A stretch of 64,000 bases of DNA from Curtobacterium sp. PhB115. Its GTDB lineage: Bacteria; Actinomycetota; Actinomycetes; Actinomycetales; Microbacteriaceae. Below the pieces are notes generated by a model. That model made no database searches. It worked only from the letters and a program-made list of their open reading frames with translations, and had not been told where the DNA came from. The DNA lies in assembly GCF_003752025.1 (NCBI RefSeq), contig NZ_RJKR01000005.1, forward strand, positions 310,001 to 374,000, read 5' to 3'. Shown piece by piece: positions 15,659 to 24,666 of the stretch (position 1 is the first letter of the stretch; each line of letters begins with the position of its first letter). The position numbers and the translations under genes are program-made.

Positions 15659-16716
15659 GCCCCAGCACCGGCACGAGCGCCAGTACCAGCACCGGCACCG
15701 GCACGAGCGCCAGCACCAGCGCCACCACCACCGTCGCAACCACCCGCCTCGGCGCCTCCGGCCTCGAGATCAGCAGCGTCGTCCTCGGCATGATGTCCTA
15801 CGGCGACCCCAGCCGCGGCTCGCACGCGTGGAGCGTCGGGATCGACGAGGCCCGCCCCTTCCTCCGTCGCGCCTTCGACGCCGGCATCACCACCTTCGAC
15901 ACCGCGAACGTGTACTCCGACGGCTCGAGCGAGGAGATCACCGGCACGCTCCTCAAGGAGCTCGCCCCGCGCGAGGACGTCCAGGTCCTCACGAAGGTCT
16001 TCAACCGGATGCGCCCGGGGCGGAACGGCGCCGGTCTCTCCCGCGCGGCGATCATGCACGAGATCGACGCATCGCTGACCCGCCTCGGCACCGACTACGT
16101 CGACCTGTACCAGATCCACCGCTTCGACCCGGTGACGCCGATCGAGGAGACGATGGAGGCCCTGCACGACGTCGTCAAGGCCGGCAAGGCCCGCTACCTC
16201 GGCGCGAGCAGCATGTGGACGTGGCAGTTCGCGCAGATGCAGCACGTCGCCGACCTGCACGGTTGGACCCGCTTCGTCAGCATGCAGGACCAGTACAACC
16301 TGCTCGAACGCGAGGAGGAACGCGAGATGCACCCGTTCGCCCACGCGACGGGTGTCGGCGTGATCCCGTGGAGCCCCCTCGCCCGCGGCAAGGTCACCCG
16401 GCCCTGGGACGCGGACGGGTCCGGTTCACGCGCCAGCACCGACGAGTTCGGCAAGACGCTCTACCGCCAGGACGAGGATGCGAACCGCGCGATCGTGGGA
16501 GCCGTCGAGTCCATCGCGAGCGACCGCGGCGTGAGCATGGCGCAGATCGCCCTCGCCTGGGTCGCTGGCAAGCCCGCGGTCAGCGCGCCGATCGTCGGTG
16601 CGACGAAGGAGCACCACATCGACGATGCGGTCGCGGCCTCCGCGATCACCCTGACCGACGACGAGGTGACGCGACTCGAGTCCGCGTACACGCCCAGGGT
16701 GCCGTCCGGTTTCTGA
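15655..16716 (+). CDS. Aldo/keto reductase
   Basis: 353-residue AKR with the tetrad Asp82 (FDTANVY), Tyr87, Lys114 (LTKVFN) and His155 (YQIHRFD). GVIPWSPLARGKV and SAPIVGATKEHH form the cofactor region. Residues 5-23 are a Ser/Thr/Gly repeat encoded by imperfect direct repeats (about 15661-15725) that relatives lack; the true fold starts near VATTRLGASG (residue 27). The ATG was chosen for its 4-nt overlap with the upstream gene. Substrate unknown. The 3' end has a strong hairpin. Confidence 0.92.
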   Translation: MSPSTGTSASTSTGTGTSASTSATTTVATTRLGASGLEISSVVLGMMSYGDPSRGSHAWSVGIDEARPFLRRAFDAGITTFDTANVYSDGSSEEITGTLLKELAPREDVQVLTKVFNRMRPGRNGAGLSRAAIMHEIDASLTRLGTDYVDLYQIHRFDPVTPIEETMEALHDVVKAGKARYLGASSMWTWQFAQMQHVADLHGWTRFVSMQDQYNLLEREEEREMHPFAHATGVGVIPWSPLARGKVTRPWDADGSGSRASTDEFGKTLYRQDEDANRAIVGAVESIASDRGVSMAQIALAWVAGKPAVSAPIVGATKEHHIDDAVAASAITLTDDEVTRLESAYTPRVPSGF

Positions 16717-16732
16717 CGCACCCACAGACGGA

Positions 16733-16768
16733 CTGGAGGCGCGGGGCGGCCCTGCCCCGCGCCTCCAG
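16733..16768. terminator. Bidirectional 3'-end hairpin between convergent genes
   Basis: CTGGAGGCGCGGGGC (16733-16747) and its exact complement (16754-16768) with a 6-nt loop lie between the reductase stop (16716) and the convergent MpaB-like gene stop (16773). It shares the CGGACTGGAGGCGCG opening with other terminators here. Confidence 0.8.
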
Positions 16769-16772
16769 GCCG

Positions 16773-17723
16773 CTAGACGGTCGCGTCCGACTCCCCTGCC
16801 GCGCGACGCTCGTCCTGCTCACGCTCGAGCCGCGCGATGCGCACGCGCGCCGCGCGTTCGCTGCCGGTCTGGTTGCCGAGCACGCTGCCGATGCCGTCGA
16901 GCACGAGCCCCGTCGCCCGTCCGACGGGCAGCTCGATCGGGCCGATCGCCGGCGCCCGCAGCCCGAGCATCGAGCGGTGCCGCGGGTCGAGCGTCGAGAC
17001 CGCCCCCTGGAACAACGCCTGGTAGCCGGGCCGCAGCATCAGCGCGAGCGGCGGGTTCCCGATGAACTCGACGACGTCGCGGGTGCGGGCCGTGACCGCG
17101 AGCTCGCCGCGGTCGAGGTAGCCGTTCATCTGGGCCCGGAGCTCAGCCTCGGACTCCGGCGGGTCCTCGACCCGCATCAGCCGTCCGGCGGTCGCCCACT
17201 CGCGGACGTAGGCGTCGGAGCCTCCCGGGATGGGCTCACCCCAGCGCTCGGCGGCGCGGAGGAACGCGTCCGTGAACGCCAGGTGCACCCAGCGCGCCAG
17301 GTCCGGGTCGTTCGCGGAGTAGTCCTTCGACACCCCGTGCCCGTCGACGTACTGGCCGCGGACCCGCTCGTGCAACCGCAGCACCCACTCGCTCGCCCCG
17401 CGGGCCGTGGCGGTGTCGCCGTGCGAGACGGTGTAGATCCAGCGGATGGTGCCGGCGAGACGGCCGAAGGGGTCCTCGCGGTACCGGGAGTGGTCGGCGA
17501 CGCCGGCGAGGGCTCCCGGGTGGAGCGCCTGGACGAGGAGCGCCCGCACGCCTGCGACGATCGTGTGCTTCCCGCCGTGCACCGACCAGGTCGCGGAACC
17601 GGGGCCGAAGAAGCCCGCGTCGGTGCCCTCCTCGAGCTCGTCGACCCACTCCGGTCGCCCCGCGGACCCACCCGTGAACGTGTCGTTGAGGCGGGAGCGG
17701 AAGGCGTCTGCGACGGAGGGCAT
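16773..17723 (-). CDS. MpaB-like oxygenase family protein (DUF2236)
   Basis: 316-residue DUF2236 protein, related to the haem-dependent MpaB oxygenase and to latex-clearing protein. The hallmark ALLVQALHPGALAGVADHSRY (split here as about 63-83) contains the conserved His-Pro, followed by DPFGRLAGT. Further conserved histidines lie in WVHLAFTDAF. Substrate unknown. No signal peptide is seen. The closing region is Arg-rich. Its ATG at 17723 has no strong SD. It is divergent from the acyl-CoA ligase gene 95 nt away. Confidence 0.85.
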   Translation of the reverse strand: MPSVADAFRSRLNDTFTGGSAGRPEWVDELEEGTDAGFFGPGSATWSVHGGKHTIVAGVRALLVQALHPGALAGVADHSRYREDPFGRLAGTIRWIYTVSHGDTATARGASEWVLRLHERVRGQYVDGHGVSKDYSANDPDLARWVHLAFTDAFLRAAERWGEPIPGGSDAYVREWATAGRLMRVEDPPESEAELRAQMNGYLDRGELAVTARTRDVVEFIGNPPLALMLRPGYQALFQGAVSTLDPRHRSMLGLRAPAIGPIELPVGRATGLVLDGIGSVLGNQTGSERAARVRIARLEREQDERRAAGESDATV

Positions 17724-17805
17724 GGCGTCATCGTCCGTCCGGCCCCTGGGAACGCGCTCGGCACGGCCGGTGCCACGCCTCCCAGCGGGTGCCCGGGTCG
17801 CCCGC

Positions 17806-17811
17806 TAGGTT
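17806..17811 (+). promoter_or_regulatory. -10 box of a leaderless promoter
   Basis: TAGGTT lies 7 nt upstream of the GTG start of the acyl-CoA ligase gene, with no SD between, as expected for a leaderless actinobacterial transcript. Confidence 0.55.
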
Positions 17812-17818
17812 GGGTCGC

Positions 17819-19504
17819 GTGAGCATCGACACGCCCCGTCCCTGGCTTGCCGCCTACGCCCCGGGGGTCCCGCACGACATCGAGGAACAGAGCGGTTCCC
17901 TGGTCGACCTGGTCGAGCAGTCGGCCCGGTCGTTCCCGAAGCAGGTCGCCCTCGAGTTCTTCAAGCGCACGACGAGCTACGCCGAGCTCCAGGAGCAGAT
18001 CCTCCGCGCGGCGAACGGCCTCCGGAAGCTCGGCGTCGTCGCCGGCGACCGGGTGGCGATCGTCCTGCCGAACTGCCCGCAGCACGTGGTGGCGTTCTAC
18101 GCGGTCCTGCGCCTCGGCGCGATCGTGGTCGAGCACAACCCGCTGTACACGCCGCGCGAGCTGCGCCACCAGTTCGAGGACCACGGTGCGAAGGTCGCCA
18201 TCGCCTGGGACAAGTCGGTCGCGACGCTGCAGGACTTCCCCGCCGACGTGAAGCTCGACGCGATCGTGTCGGTCGACCTGACCCGTGCGATGCCGAGGAG
18301 CACCCGGCTCGCCCTCGCGCTCCCCGTGGCGAAGGCCCGCGAGTCCCGCGCCAAGCTCACCACGTCGGTCCGTGGCACGACGAAGTGGGACGACCTGGTC
18401 GGCACCCGCAAGCTGTCCGGGCGTCATCCCCGGCCGTCCACGGACGACGTCGCCCTGATCCAGTACACCTCGGGCACCACCGGCACCCCGAAGGGCGCCG
18501 TCCTCACGCACCGCAACCTGCTCGCGAACGCCGCACAGGCCCGCGCCTGGGTGCCGCAGATCCGCCGCGGGGACAACGTCGTGTACGCGGTGCTGCCGAT
18601 GTTCCACGCCTACGGCCTCACGCTCTGCCTGACCTTCGCGATGAGCATGGCTTCGCGGCTCGTGCTGTTCCCGGCGTTCGACCCAGCCCTCGTGCTCGCC
18701 GCGATCAAGAAGCACCCGCCGACGTTCCTGCCGGCCGTCCCGCCGATCTACGCGCGGCTGCAGCACGCCGCCGACTCCGCGAAGGTGTCGCTCAAGGGCA
18801 TCGAGATCGGCATCTCGGGCGCCATGCCGCTGTCCCAGGACATCGTCGAACCGTGGGAGGCCCGGACCGACGGGTACCTCGTCGAGGGCTACGGCCTGTC
18901 CGAGTGCTCCCCCGTGCTGATGGCGAACCCGGTCTCGCCGGAGCGTCGGCTCGGGTCGATCGGTCTGCCGTTGTCCTCCACCGAGGCCCGCGTGGTCGAC
19001 CCCGACGACGACACGAAGGTCCTCGGCACCGACGAGCCCGGCGAGCTGCAGGTCCGCGGGCCGCAGGTGTTCCGCGGGTACTGGGGCAAGGCCGAGGCGA
19101 CGGACGAGGTCTTCACCGCCGACGGCTGGTTCCGCACCGGCGACATCGTGGCGATCGGCGCGGACGGCTACGTCCGCATCGTCGACCGGCTCAAGGAGCT
19201 CATCATCACCGGCGGCTTCAACGTCTCGCCGTCGGAGGTCGAGGACACGCTCCTGAAGCACCCCAGCGTCAAGGAGGTCGCGGTCGTCGGCATCACGCAG
19301 GGCGGGAACGAACAGGTCGTCGCCGCCGTGGTGCCGAAGGACCCGTCGTCCTTCGACGCGGCCGCGCTCCGCACCTGGTCGCGCGACCACCTGGCCGCGT
19401 ACAAGGTGCCGCGCCGGGTCGTCGTGGTCGAGGACCTGCCGCGCTCGATGATCGGCAAGGTGCTGCGGCGGAAGGTGCGGGACCAGATCCTCGCCGACGA
19501 CTGA
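17819..19504 (+). CDS. Long-chain-fatty-acid--CoA ligase
   Basis: ANL-superfamily acyl-CoA synthetase (561 residues) activating fatty acids via acyl-AMP to acyl-CoA. The AMP-binding loop YTSGTTGTPKG is at about 216-226, YGLSECSP near 358, GWFRTGD near 435, and DRLKELIITGGFNVSPSEVE follows. The catalytic Lys lies in the C-terminal SMIGKVLRR. The GTG at 17819 was chosen over an upstream in-frame ATG because a TAGGTT -10 box lies 7 nt before it. Chain-length preference cannot be judged. It appears monocistronic. Confidence 0.94.
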   Translation: MSIDTPRPWLAAYAPGVPHDIEEQSGSLVDLVEQSARSFPKQVALEFFKRTTSYAELQEQILRAANGLRKLGVVAGDRVAIVLPNCPQHVVAFYAVLRLGAIVVEHNPLYTPRELRHQFEDHGAKVAIAWDKSVATLQDFPADVKLDAIVSVDLTRAMPRSTRLALALPVAKARESRAKLTTSVRGTTKWDDLVGTRKLSGRHPRPSTDDVALIQYTSGTTGTPKGAVLTHRNLLANAAQARAWVPQIRRGDNVVYAVLPMFHAYGLTLCLTFAMSMASRLVLFPAFDPALVLAAIKKHPPTFLPAVPPIYARLQHAADSAKVSLKGIEIGISGAMPLSQDIVEPWEARTDGYLVEGYGLSECSPVLMANPVSPERRLGSIGLPLSSTEARVVDPDDDTKVLGTDEPGELQVRGPQVFRGYWGKAEATDEVFTADGWFRTGDIVAIGADGYVRIVDRLKELIITGGFNVSPSEVEDTLLKHPSVKEVAVVGITQGGNEQVVAAVVPKDPSSFDAAALRTWSRDHLAAYKVPRRVVVVEDLPRSMIGKVLRRKVRDQILADD

Positions 19505-19529
19505 GCGAGCAGCGGTGGCGCGGCGGCCG

Positions 19530-20546
19530 TCAGCGCGGACGTGCGCGCCGCGCGGACCGAACCGGCACCGCGGGCCGCACGGGCACCGCGAGCAGCGCCA
19601 GGCCCCCGACGACGAGCACGATGCCGCTCCACCCCGCGGCTCCGAGGTGCTCCCCCACCACCAGCACCGCGAGCACCGCGGCGACGACGGGTTCGAGCAG
19701 TGACACCAGCGTCGCGACCGACGCACTGACCGATCGCAGCCCGACGGCGTACAGCGAGTGCCCGAGCACCGTCGGCACCAGCGCCAGGTAGAGGAACACC
19801 GGCCAGTTGCCGGCCTCCGTCAAGAACGGCCCGCCGGCGACGACCACGAGCACCACCAGCGGGACCGCCGCGAGGCCGAACACCGCACCGACCAGTCCCC
19901 GCCCGTTCGGCAGCCCGGCGGCGACCACCTCGGCCCCGGGGCCTCCCGGGAGCGAGACCGACGGCGTGCGGTCGACCGTCGCCGCCTGCAGCCCCCGCGC
20001 GACGGCCCAGGAGTACAGCGCGTAGGTCAGACCGGCGAGCAGGGCGCTGCCGAGCCCGACGGCGAGCGACCCTGCCCCGTCCCCGGAGTGCTCCGAGCGC
20101 GCGAGGGTCACGACGACCATCCCGGCCACGCTGACCAGGGTGGCGGCGACCCACCTGCGTGTGACGGGCCTCCTGTCCGAGACCCACTCGACCAGCCCGG
20201 CGAAGACGGGTGACGACCCGATCGCGACGGTCGTGCCGAGGGCGACGCCCGCGTCGGCGAGGGCCGCGTAGAAGGCGACCGCGTAGACGACGAGCGAGAC
20301 GGCACCGAGGAGCGCCCAGCCACGTGTCCGACGCTGGGCGACCGCGCGGACGGTGCCCCGACCGGCCGCCGCTGCCAGGACGAGGCCGCCGATGCCGAAC
20401 GTGACCGCCCCGAAGACGAACGCGGGGACGCCGGGTGCGAAGTGGGTCGCGGTGCCGGTGGTCCCCCAGACGGCGGCGGCCACGACGACCGCGGCGAGCC
20501 CACCGGCGGGCACGCCGCCCGCTGGTGCACCCGCGCCGGCCGTCAC
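19530..20546 (-). CDS. EamA/DMT-family transporter
   Basis: Drug/metabolite transporter (RhaT/EamA type), 338 residues, about ten membrane helices in two EamA repeats. The second repeat ends [20 protein letters not shown], a family signature near the C-terminus. Substrate unknown. GTG start at 20546 overlaps the stop of the APC permease gene (GTGA), indicating co-translation. Confidence 0.9.
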   Translation of the reverse strand: MTAGAGAPAGGVPAGGLAAVVVAAAVWGTTGTATHFAPGVPAFVFGAVTFGIGGLVLAAAAGRGTVRAVAQRRTRGWALLGAVSLVVYAVAFYAALADAGVALGTTVAIGSSPVFAGLVEWVSDRRPVTRRWVAATLVSVAGMVVVTLARSEHSGDGAGSLAVGLGSALLAGLTYALYSWAVARGLQAATVDRTPSVSLPGGPGAEVVAAGLPNGRGLVGAVFGLAAVPLVVLVVVAGGPFLTEAGNWPVFLYLALVPTVLGHSLYAVGLRSVSASVATLVSLLEPVVAAVLAVLVVGEHLGAAGWSGIVLVVGGLALLAVPVRPAVPVRSARRARPR

Positions 20547-22528
20547 GAGACGTGGATGGACGGCCGGCGGTTGACGTCGGGTTCGGCTTCCCGCAGGACC
20601 TCGCGGGTCACCGGGGCGACGTCACCGACCCCGGTGAAGACGAACCGGATGGCGTTCCGGATCGGGCTGCCCTCGTTCCACTCGAAGTAGATGCTCGGGA
20701 CGACCCCGGCGATGTCGCGGATCGCGAGCAGGGTCGAGGCGATCGTGTTCGGCACGTTGCCCGAGCGGACCTTGAGCACCCGGAAGCCGTGGATGACGTG
20801 CCCCTCGACGACCAGGTCCTCCTCGAAGTCGGACGAGTCGGCCGGCAGCACCTCGAGGAACATCGTCGGCACCCGCGCCGGGATCCCGGAGTCACGACGT
20901 TCCTCGCGGCCCTTCGACCGGTAGGCCTCGGCGGTGCCCGCTCCCGGCTCGTTCGCGATGATGCACACGGAGCTGAACTGGTCGGCGTCGGCCTCGACGA
21001 ACTGCCGGGCGACCGCGTCGAGCTCGATCGACGACGCCCGGAGCTCGAACGACCGGCGCACGCGCGACACGAGCGAGACGACCACGATCGCGATGATGAA
21101 CACCGCCGCGATCCGCACGCCGTCCGGCCGTTCGATGACGTTCGCGACCGTCGTGTAGACGAACACCACGCTGATCACGCCGAAGGCGACCGTGCGCTTC
21201 CGCTGCTGTCGACGGCGGGCCGACAGCGTCACCGCGACCGCCGCGCTCGTGATCAGGACCAGCACGCCCGTGGCGTACGCGCCGCCCTGCGCGTCGACGT
21301 CCGCGCGGAACATGATCGTGATCGCGAACGCGATGAGGGTGAAGATGATCACGAGCGGGCGCACCGCGCGGGCCCACTGCGGCGCCATCCCGTAGCGGGG
21401 CAGGAACCGCGGCACCAGGTTGAGCAGCCCCGCCATCGCACTCGCACCGGCGAACCACAGGATCGCGACGGTCGAGAAGTCGTAGACCGAGCCGAACACA
21501 CCGCCCAGGTACTCGTGCGCCAGGAACGCCAACGCTCGTCCGTTCGCGCCGCCGCCCGGTTGGAACTCGTGCTGCGGGATCAGGAAGGTCGTGGCGATCG
21601 ACGAGGTGATGAGGAACGAGCTCATGATCACGGCGGCGACGGTGAGCAGCCGCTTCGTGCCCCGGATGCGTCCCTCCGGGCGGTCACTGGTGTCGTCGGA
21701 GGCGTCCCCGCGCACCTGCGGCATCACCGCGACGCCGGTCTCGAAGCCGGACAGCCCGAGCGCGAGCTTCGGGAAGACGACGAGCGCGATGCCGATCATG
21801 ACGAGCGGGTTGCTGTGCTGCGCCGTGAGCCCCGACCACCAGTCGCTCGCCACCATCGGGTGCTCGAACACGTGCCACAGTGCGACGACGATGACGACGG
21901 CGTTGAGGACGAGGAACACCGCGACGAGTCCGACCGCGATGCCGATCGCCTCCTTGAACCCGCGCAGGAAGACCACGCCGAGCAGGAGCAGCAGCGCGAG
22001 CGTGAGCGGCACCGGGATCTCGGTGAACCACTGCGGCGTGTACGGGTTCTCGGCGATGTGGGCCGTGGCGTCCGCCGCCGACAGGGTCATCGTGATCATG
22101 AAGTCGGTGACGGCGAACCCGAGCAGGACGAGCACGAGCAGCTTGCCCGCCCACCAGGGCAGGAGCTTCTCGAGCATCATGATCGACCCGGCGCCGCGGA
22201 AGCTGTCGCTCGCCACCCGGCGGTACACCGGCAGCGCGCCGAACAGGGTGACGAGCACCAGCACGATCGTCGCGATGGGACTCAGCAGCCCCGCGGCCAG
22301 AGCGGCGATCGCCGGCTGGTAGCCGAGGGTGGAGAAGTAGTCGACACCCGTCAGGCACATCACCCGCCACCACGGGTGCGTCTTCTCGACCTCGACCTGG
22401 TGCGGGCCCTGGTGGGACGCCCCCTGGTCGGCGCCGTGCAGCATCCAGCGGCGCAGACGGGTGCTGCGGTCCGGGTGCTGCTCGGTGGCGTCGCGCGCGG
22501 CGGCCCGCTCGGCGTCTGTCGCGGTCAC
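20543..22528 (-). CDS. APC-family permease with cytoplasmic C-terminal domain
   Basis: Amino acid-polyamine-organocation superfamily permease, 661 residues. About 12 hydrophobic helices span residues 50-490, beginning [21 protein letters not shown] soluble C-terminal part of about 170 residues follows (from [10 protein letters not shown]). Substrate is not determinable. The GTG at 22528 is preceded by TAGCAT at 22536-22541 with a 7-nt gap and no SD, so it is likely leaderless. The EamA transporter gene follows with a 4-nt overlap. Just upstream lies a 32-bp tandem repeat. Confidence 0.88.
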   Translation of the reverse strand: MTATDAERAAARDATEQHPDRSTRLRRWMLHGADQGASHQGPHQVEVEKTHPWWRVMCLTGVDYFSTLGYQPAIAALAAGLLSPIATIVLVLVTLFGALPVYRRVASDSFRGAGSIMMLEKLLPWWAGKLLVLVLLGFAVTDFMITMTLSAADATAHIAENPYTPQWFTEIPVPLTLALLLLLGVVFLRGFKEAIGIAVGLVAVFLVLNAVVIVVALWHVFEHPMVASDWWSGLTAQHSNPLVMIGIALVVFPKLALGLSGFETGVAVMPQVRGDASDDTSDRPEGRIRGTKRLLTVAAVIMSSFLITSSIATTFLIPQHEFQPGGGANGRALAFLAHEYLGGVFGSVYDFSTVAILWFAGASAMAGLLNLVPRFLPRYGMAPQWARAVRPLVIIFTLIAFAITIMFRADVDAQGGAYATGVLVLITSAAVAVTLSARRRQQRKRTVAFGVISVVFVYTTVANVIERPDGVRIAAVFIIAIVVVSLVSRVRRSFELRASSIELDAVARQFVEADADQFSSVCIIANEPGAGTAEAYRSKGREERRDSGIPARVPTMFLEVLPADSSDFEEDLVVEGHVIHGFRVLKVRSGNVPNTIASTLLAIRDIAGVVPSIYFEWNEGSPIRNAIRFVFTGVGDVAPVTREVLREAEPDVNRRPSIHVS

Positions 22529-22535
22529 GTGGACG

Positions 22536-22541
22536 ATGCTA
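22536..22541 (-). promoter_or_regulatory. -10 box of a leaderless promoter
   Basis: TAGCAT on the minus strand, 7 nt before the GTG of the APC permease. The 32-bp tandem repeat begins 10 nt further upstream and would cover the -35 region and beyond. Confidence 0.55.
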
Positions 22542-22550
22542 GGCCGTCCG

Positions 22551-22724
22551 GTGCCGCCGCCGCGCGGGTGCGCCGCCGTCCGGTGCCCGCGCCGCGCGGG
22601 GGCGCCGCCGTCCGGCACCGCCGCCGCGCGGGGGCGCCGCCGTCCGGCACCGCCGCCGCGCTGGTGCGCCGCCGTCCGGCACCGCCGCCGCGCTGGTGCG
22701 CCGCCGTCCGGCACCGCCGCCGCC
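22551..22724. repeat. 32-bp tandem repeat, about 5.4 copies
   Basis: Five full units (22551-22582, 22583-22614, 22615-22646, 22647-22678, 22679-22710) plus 14 nt of a sixth. Each unit reads GCACCGCCGCCGCGC, then variants of TGGTGCGCC, then GCCGTCCG. The last two units are identical. There are no spacers, so it is not CRISPR. It fills the gap between a small membrane-protein gene and the APC permease promoter. Confidence 0.9.
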
Positions 22725-23113
22725 TACCGCTGCGGCCGGGTGAACGCGGCGACCAGCCCCGCGGCCACGAGGAGCACCCCCGCGGCGATGCACCCCGCCA
22801 GCAGGAGCGTGGTCGGGTCGACCTCGACCATCGGCAGCGCGCTCACGCCCATGGCGACCGCGAACACGAGCAGGAGCACGCCCCAGAAGATCGTCCCGAA
22901 CCGGGCCGGCCCCCGTCCCGCCGGCACCGCCTTCAGCGGCACCGCCACGACCTCGTCGGTCACCGGCCCGGCCGGGTAGGGCGCCGTCGTCTCGTCCGTC
23001 GGCCGCGCCGTCTCGTGCGTCGGACGCGTTGTCTCGTCCGTCGGCCGCGCCGCCTCGTGCGTCGGCCACGCCGTCTCGTGCGTCGGCCGCGTCGTCTCGT
23101 CGTCGTTCGTCAT
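22724..23113 (-). CDS. Small two-helix membrane protein with heptapeptide repeats
   Basis: 129 residues. Residues 9-43 are five 7-residue repeats of the form [RW]PT[HD]E[TA][AT], encoded by 21-bp direct repeats. Then come a short linker, two hydrophobic helices (about 73-92 and 101-122) and a basic end. I do not recognise the family. It follows the PspC/LiaF-like gene by 11 nt on the same strand, so they are probably co-transcribed and may act together at the membrane. The ATG at 23113 begins the repeats. Confidence 0.7.
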   Translation of the reverse strand: MTNDDETTRPTHETAWPTHEAARPTDETTRPTHETARPTDETTAPYPAGPVTDEVVAVPLKAVPAGRGPARFGTIFWGVLLLVFAVAMGVSALPMVEVDPTTLLLAGCIAAGVLLVAAGLVAAFTRPQR

Positions 23114-23124
23114 CGTCTCGTCCC

Positions 23125-24552
23125 TCACTCGCTCACGGTCAGTGCCCCGGGCACCTCGGCTGCTCCGCCGAGGATCCACAGGTGCACGGTGGTCGTCTCG
23201 CTCGCGTCGGCCGACCGCGCCGCCCGGTTCTCGAGCGTCGTCGTGCCGAACACCCCGCCGCTGCCGTCGCCGTCGTCGTCGTCGGAGTCGGAGTCGCCGG
23301 GACTGCCCGACGCATCCGTGTCCACGCCGTACCCGACACCGCTCACCTCGACCCGGACGGGCACGTCGGTCGGGAGCAGGACCTCGGCCCCACCCGCCCC
23401 GAGCCACAGGTTCACGTCACCGCCCGACTCCGACTCGTCGAGTCCGCGCAGGTCCAGGGTCGGTCCGCCGACGAGCATCGCGTAGTTCCGCTCGGTGCCG
23501 GATCCGGCAGCGTCCACGTGCCAGGTCGTCCCGCCGATCAGCGACACCTGCGTCCCGGCCGGCAGGACGCCCGTGACGACGAGTGCCACCACGCCGATCG
23601 TCGAGAACAGCCCGAGTGCGCCGTCGTCGCGTCCGCGGATCCCCGCCACGATCGTCGCGACGGCCAGGACGGCCACCGCAGCGGCGATGCCGAGCACCGC
23701 CACCGGCCAACCAGCCGCCTGGGCCCACACGGCCACGACCGCTCCGGCGACGAGTGCGAGTCCCAGGGACACTGCGACGTACGCTGCGCCCAGCCGACGT
23801 CCGGTCCGCGCCGCTCGCCACTCGGCCATCCGTTCGCGTTCGACGCGCACCCGTTCGTCGTGCTGGCGCCGCTTCTCCTGCTGGTCGCCGGGCACACCCC
23901 ACTGCCAGGAGGCCCGGCCGACGTCCGCCCCGCCGGTCGCCCCCGCCGTCGGCGCGGCTCCTCGGGCCGGGCGCGGCTCGTCGGGGCTGGTCCAGAAGTC
24001 GGGTCGGACGCCCGCCGCCGGCGGTGCCTCCGCCGTGCCGGAGCGTCCGGCCAGGTCGGGTCGGTGTCGCGCGACGACCACCACGAGCCAGACGATCCCG
24101 CCGACCAGGGCGATGCTCCAGGCGGTGCCGAGCGTCGCCTCGAGCCAGCCGGGCATGCCCCACGCCGCGGGGACGCCCTGCCACCAGATCCCCTGGACGG
24201 CCGGCACGAAGGTGAGCACCACGAACACGCCGATGGCGATGAGGGCGGGGTCGAGCACCCCGCGGATCATCCGCTCGACGTGGATGCGACCGGCGGTGTC
24301 GGGCAACAGTGCCCAGCCCACGGCGTACGCCAAGAAGACCGGGCCGCCGAGGAGTGCGACCACGACCACGATGCCGCGGACCACGAGGGGGTCGAAGCCG
24401 GTCCGACGTGCGACGGCCCCGCAGACGCCGGCGAGCCAGCGGTCGTCGGTCCGTGCGACGTCGAGACCGCGGACCCAGTCGAAGAACCGGGTCGTCGAGT
24501 CGGCGGTGCCGGCACCCGTGCCGGGAGCCGTGTCGTGCTGGTGATCGGTCAT
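23125..24552 (-). CDS. PspC-domain membrane protein with LiaF-like C-terminal domain
   Basis: 475 residues. A PspC domain (about 25-90, DDRWLAGVCGAVARRTG then WALLPDT) is followed by further helices, a charged cytoplasmic loop (about 170-240), more helices, and a C-terminal beta-rich region. That region (from about 345) has LDLRGLDESESGGDVNLWLG and VLLPTDVPVRVEV, resembling the LiaF/DUF2154 envelope-stress domain, interrupted by an Asp/Ser-rich insert. LiaF-type proteins modulate a partner histidine kinase. Here a PspC-kinase gene is divergently placed 114 nt away, suggesting one envelope-stress circuit. ATG start at 24552. Confidence 0.85.
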   Translation of the reverse strand: MTDHQHDTAPGTGAGTADSTTRFFDWVRGLDVARTDDRWLAGVCGAVARRTGFDPLVVRGIVVVVALLGGPVFLAYAVGWALLPDTAGRIHVERMIRGVLDPALIAIGVFVVLTFVPAVQGIWWQGVPAAWGMPGWLEATLGTAWSIALVGGIVWLVVVVARHRPDLAGRSGTAEAPPAAGVRPDFWTSPDEPRPARGAAPTAGATGGADVGRASWQWGVPGDQQEKRRQHDERVRVERERMAEWRAARTGRRLGAAYVAVSLGLALVAGAVVAVWAQAAGWPVAVLGIAAAVAVLAVATIVAGIRGRDDGALGLFSTIGVVALVVTGVLPAGTQVSLIGGTTWHVDAAGSGTERNYAMLVGGPTLDLRGLDESESGGDVNLWLGAGGAEVLLPTDVPVRVEVSGVGYGVDTDASGSPGDSDSDDDDGDGSGGVFGTTTLENRAARSADASETTTVHLWILGGAAEVPGALTVSE

Positions 24553-24666
24553 GGCCACCAGCATCGCGGGACCGGGAGACGGCCGCCATCGGGGTTCCCC
24601 CTGATCGGCCCCTGATCCCCGCCCCGATCCGGGGTCCGGTGGCCTCCGGGGTGCCAGGATTGCCGC

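Noticed and set aside
17177..19726. An 849-codon minus-strand frame opposite the acyl-CoA ligase
   Set aside because: The ligase on the plus strand has all ANL motifs; the antisense frame shows none.
22551..22724. Possible CRISPR array (32-bp repeats)
   Set aside because: The units are contiguous with no spacers, and no cas genes occur in the window.
20435..23485. A 1016-codon plus-strand frame across the EamA, APC and repeat regions
   Set aside because: It crosses two recognisable minus-strand transporters and a minisatellite; composition is low-complexity Arg/Asp/His. Not a gene.
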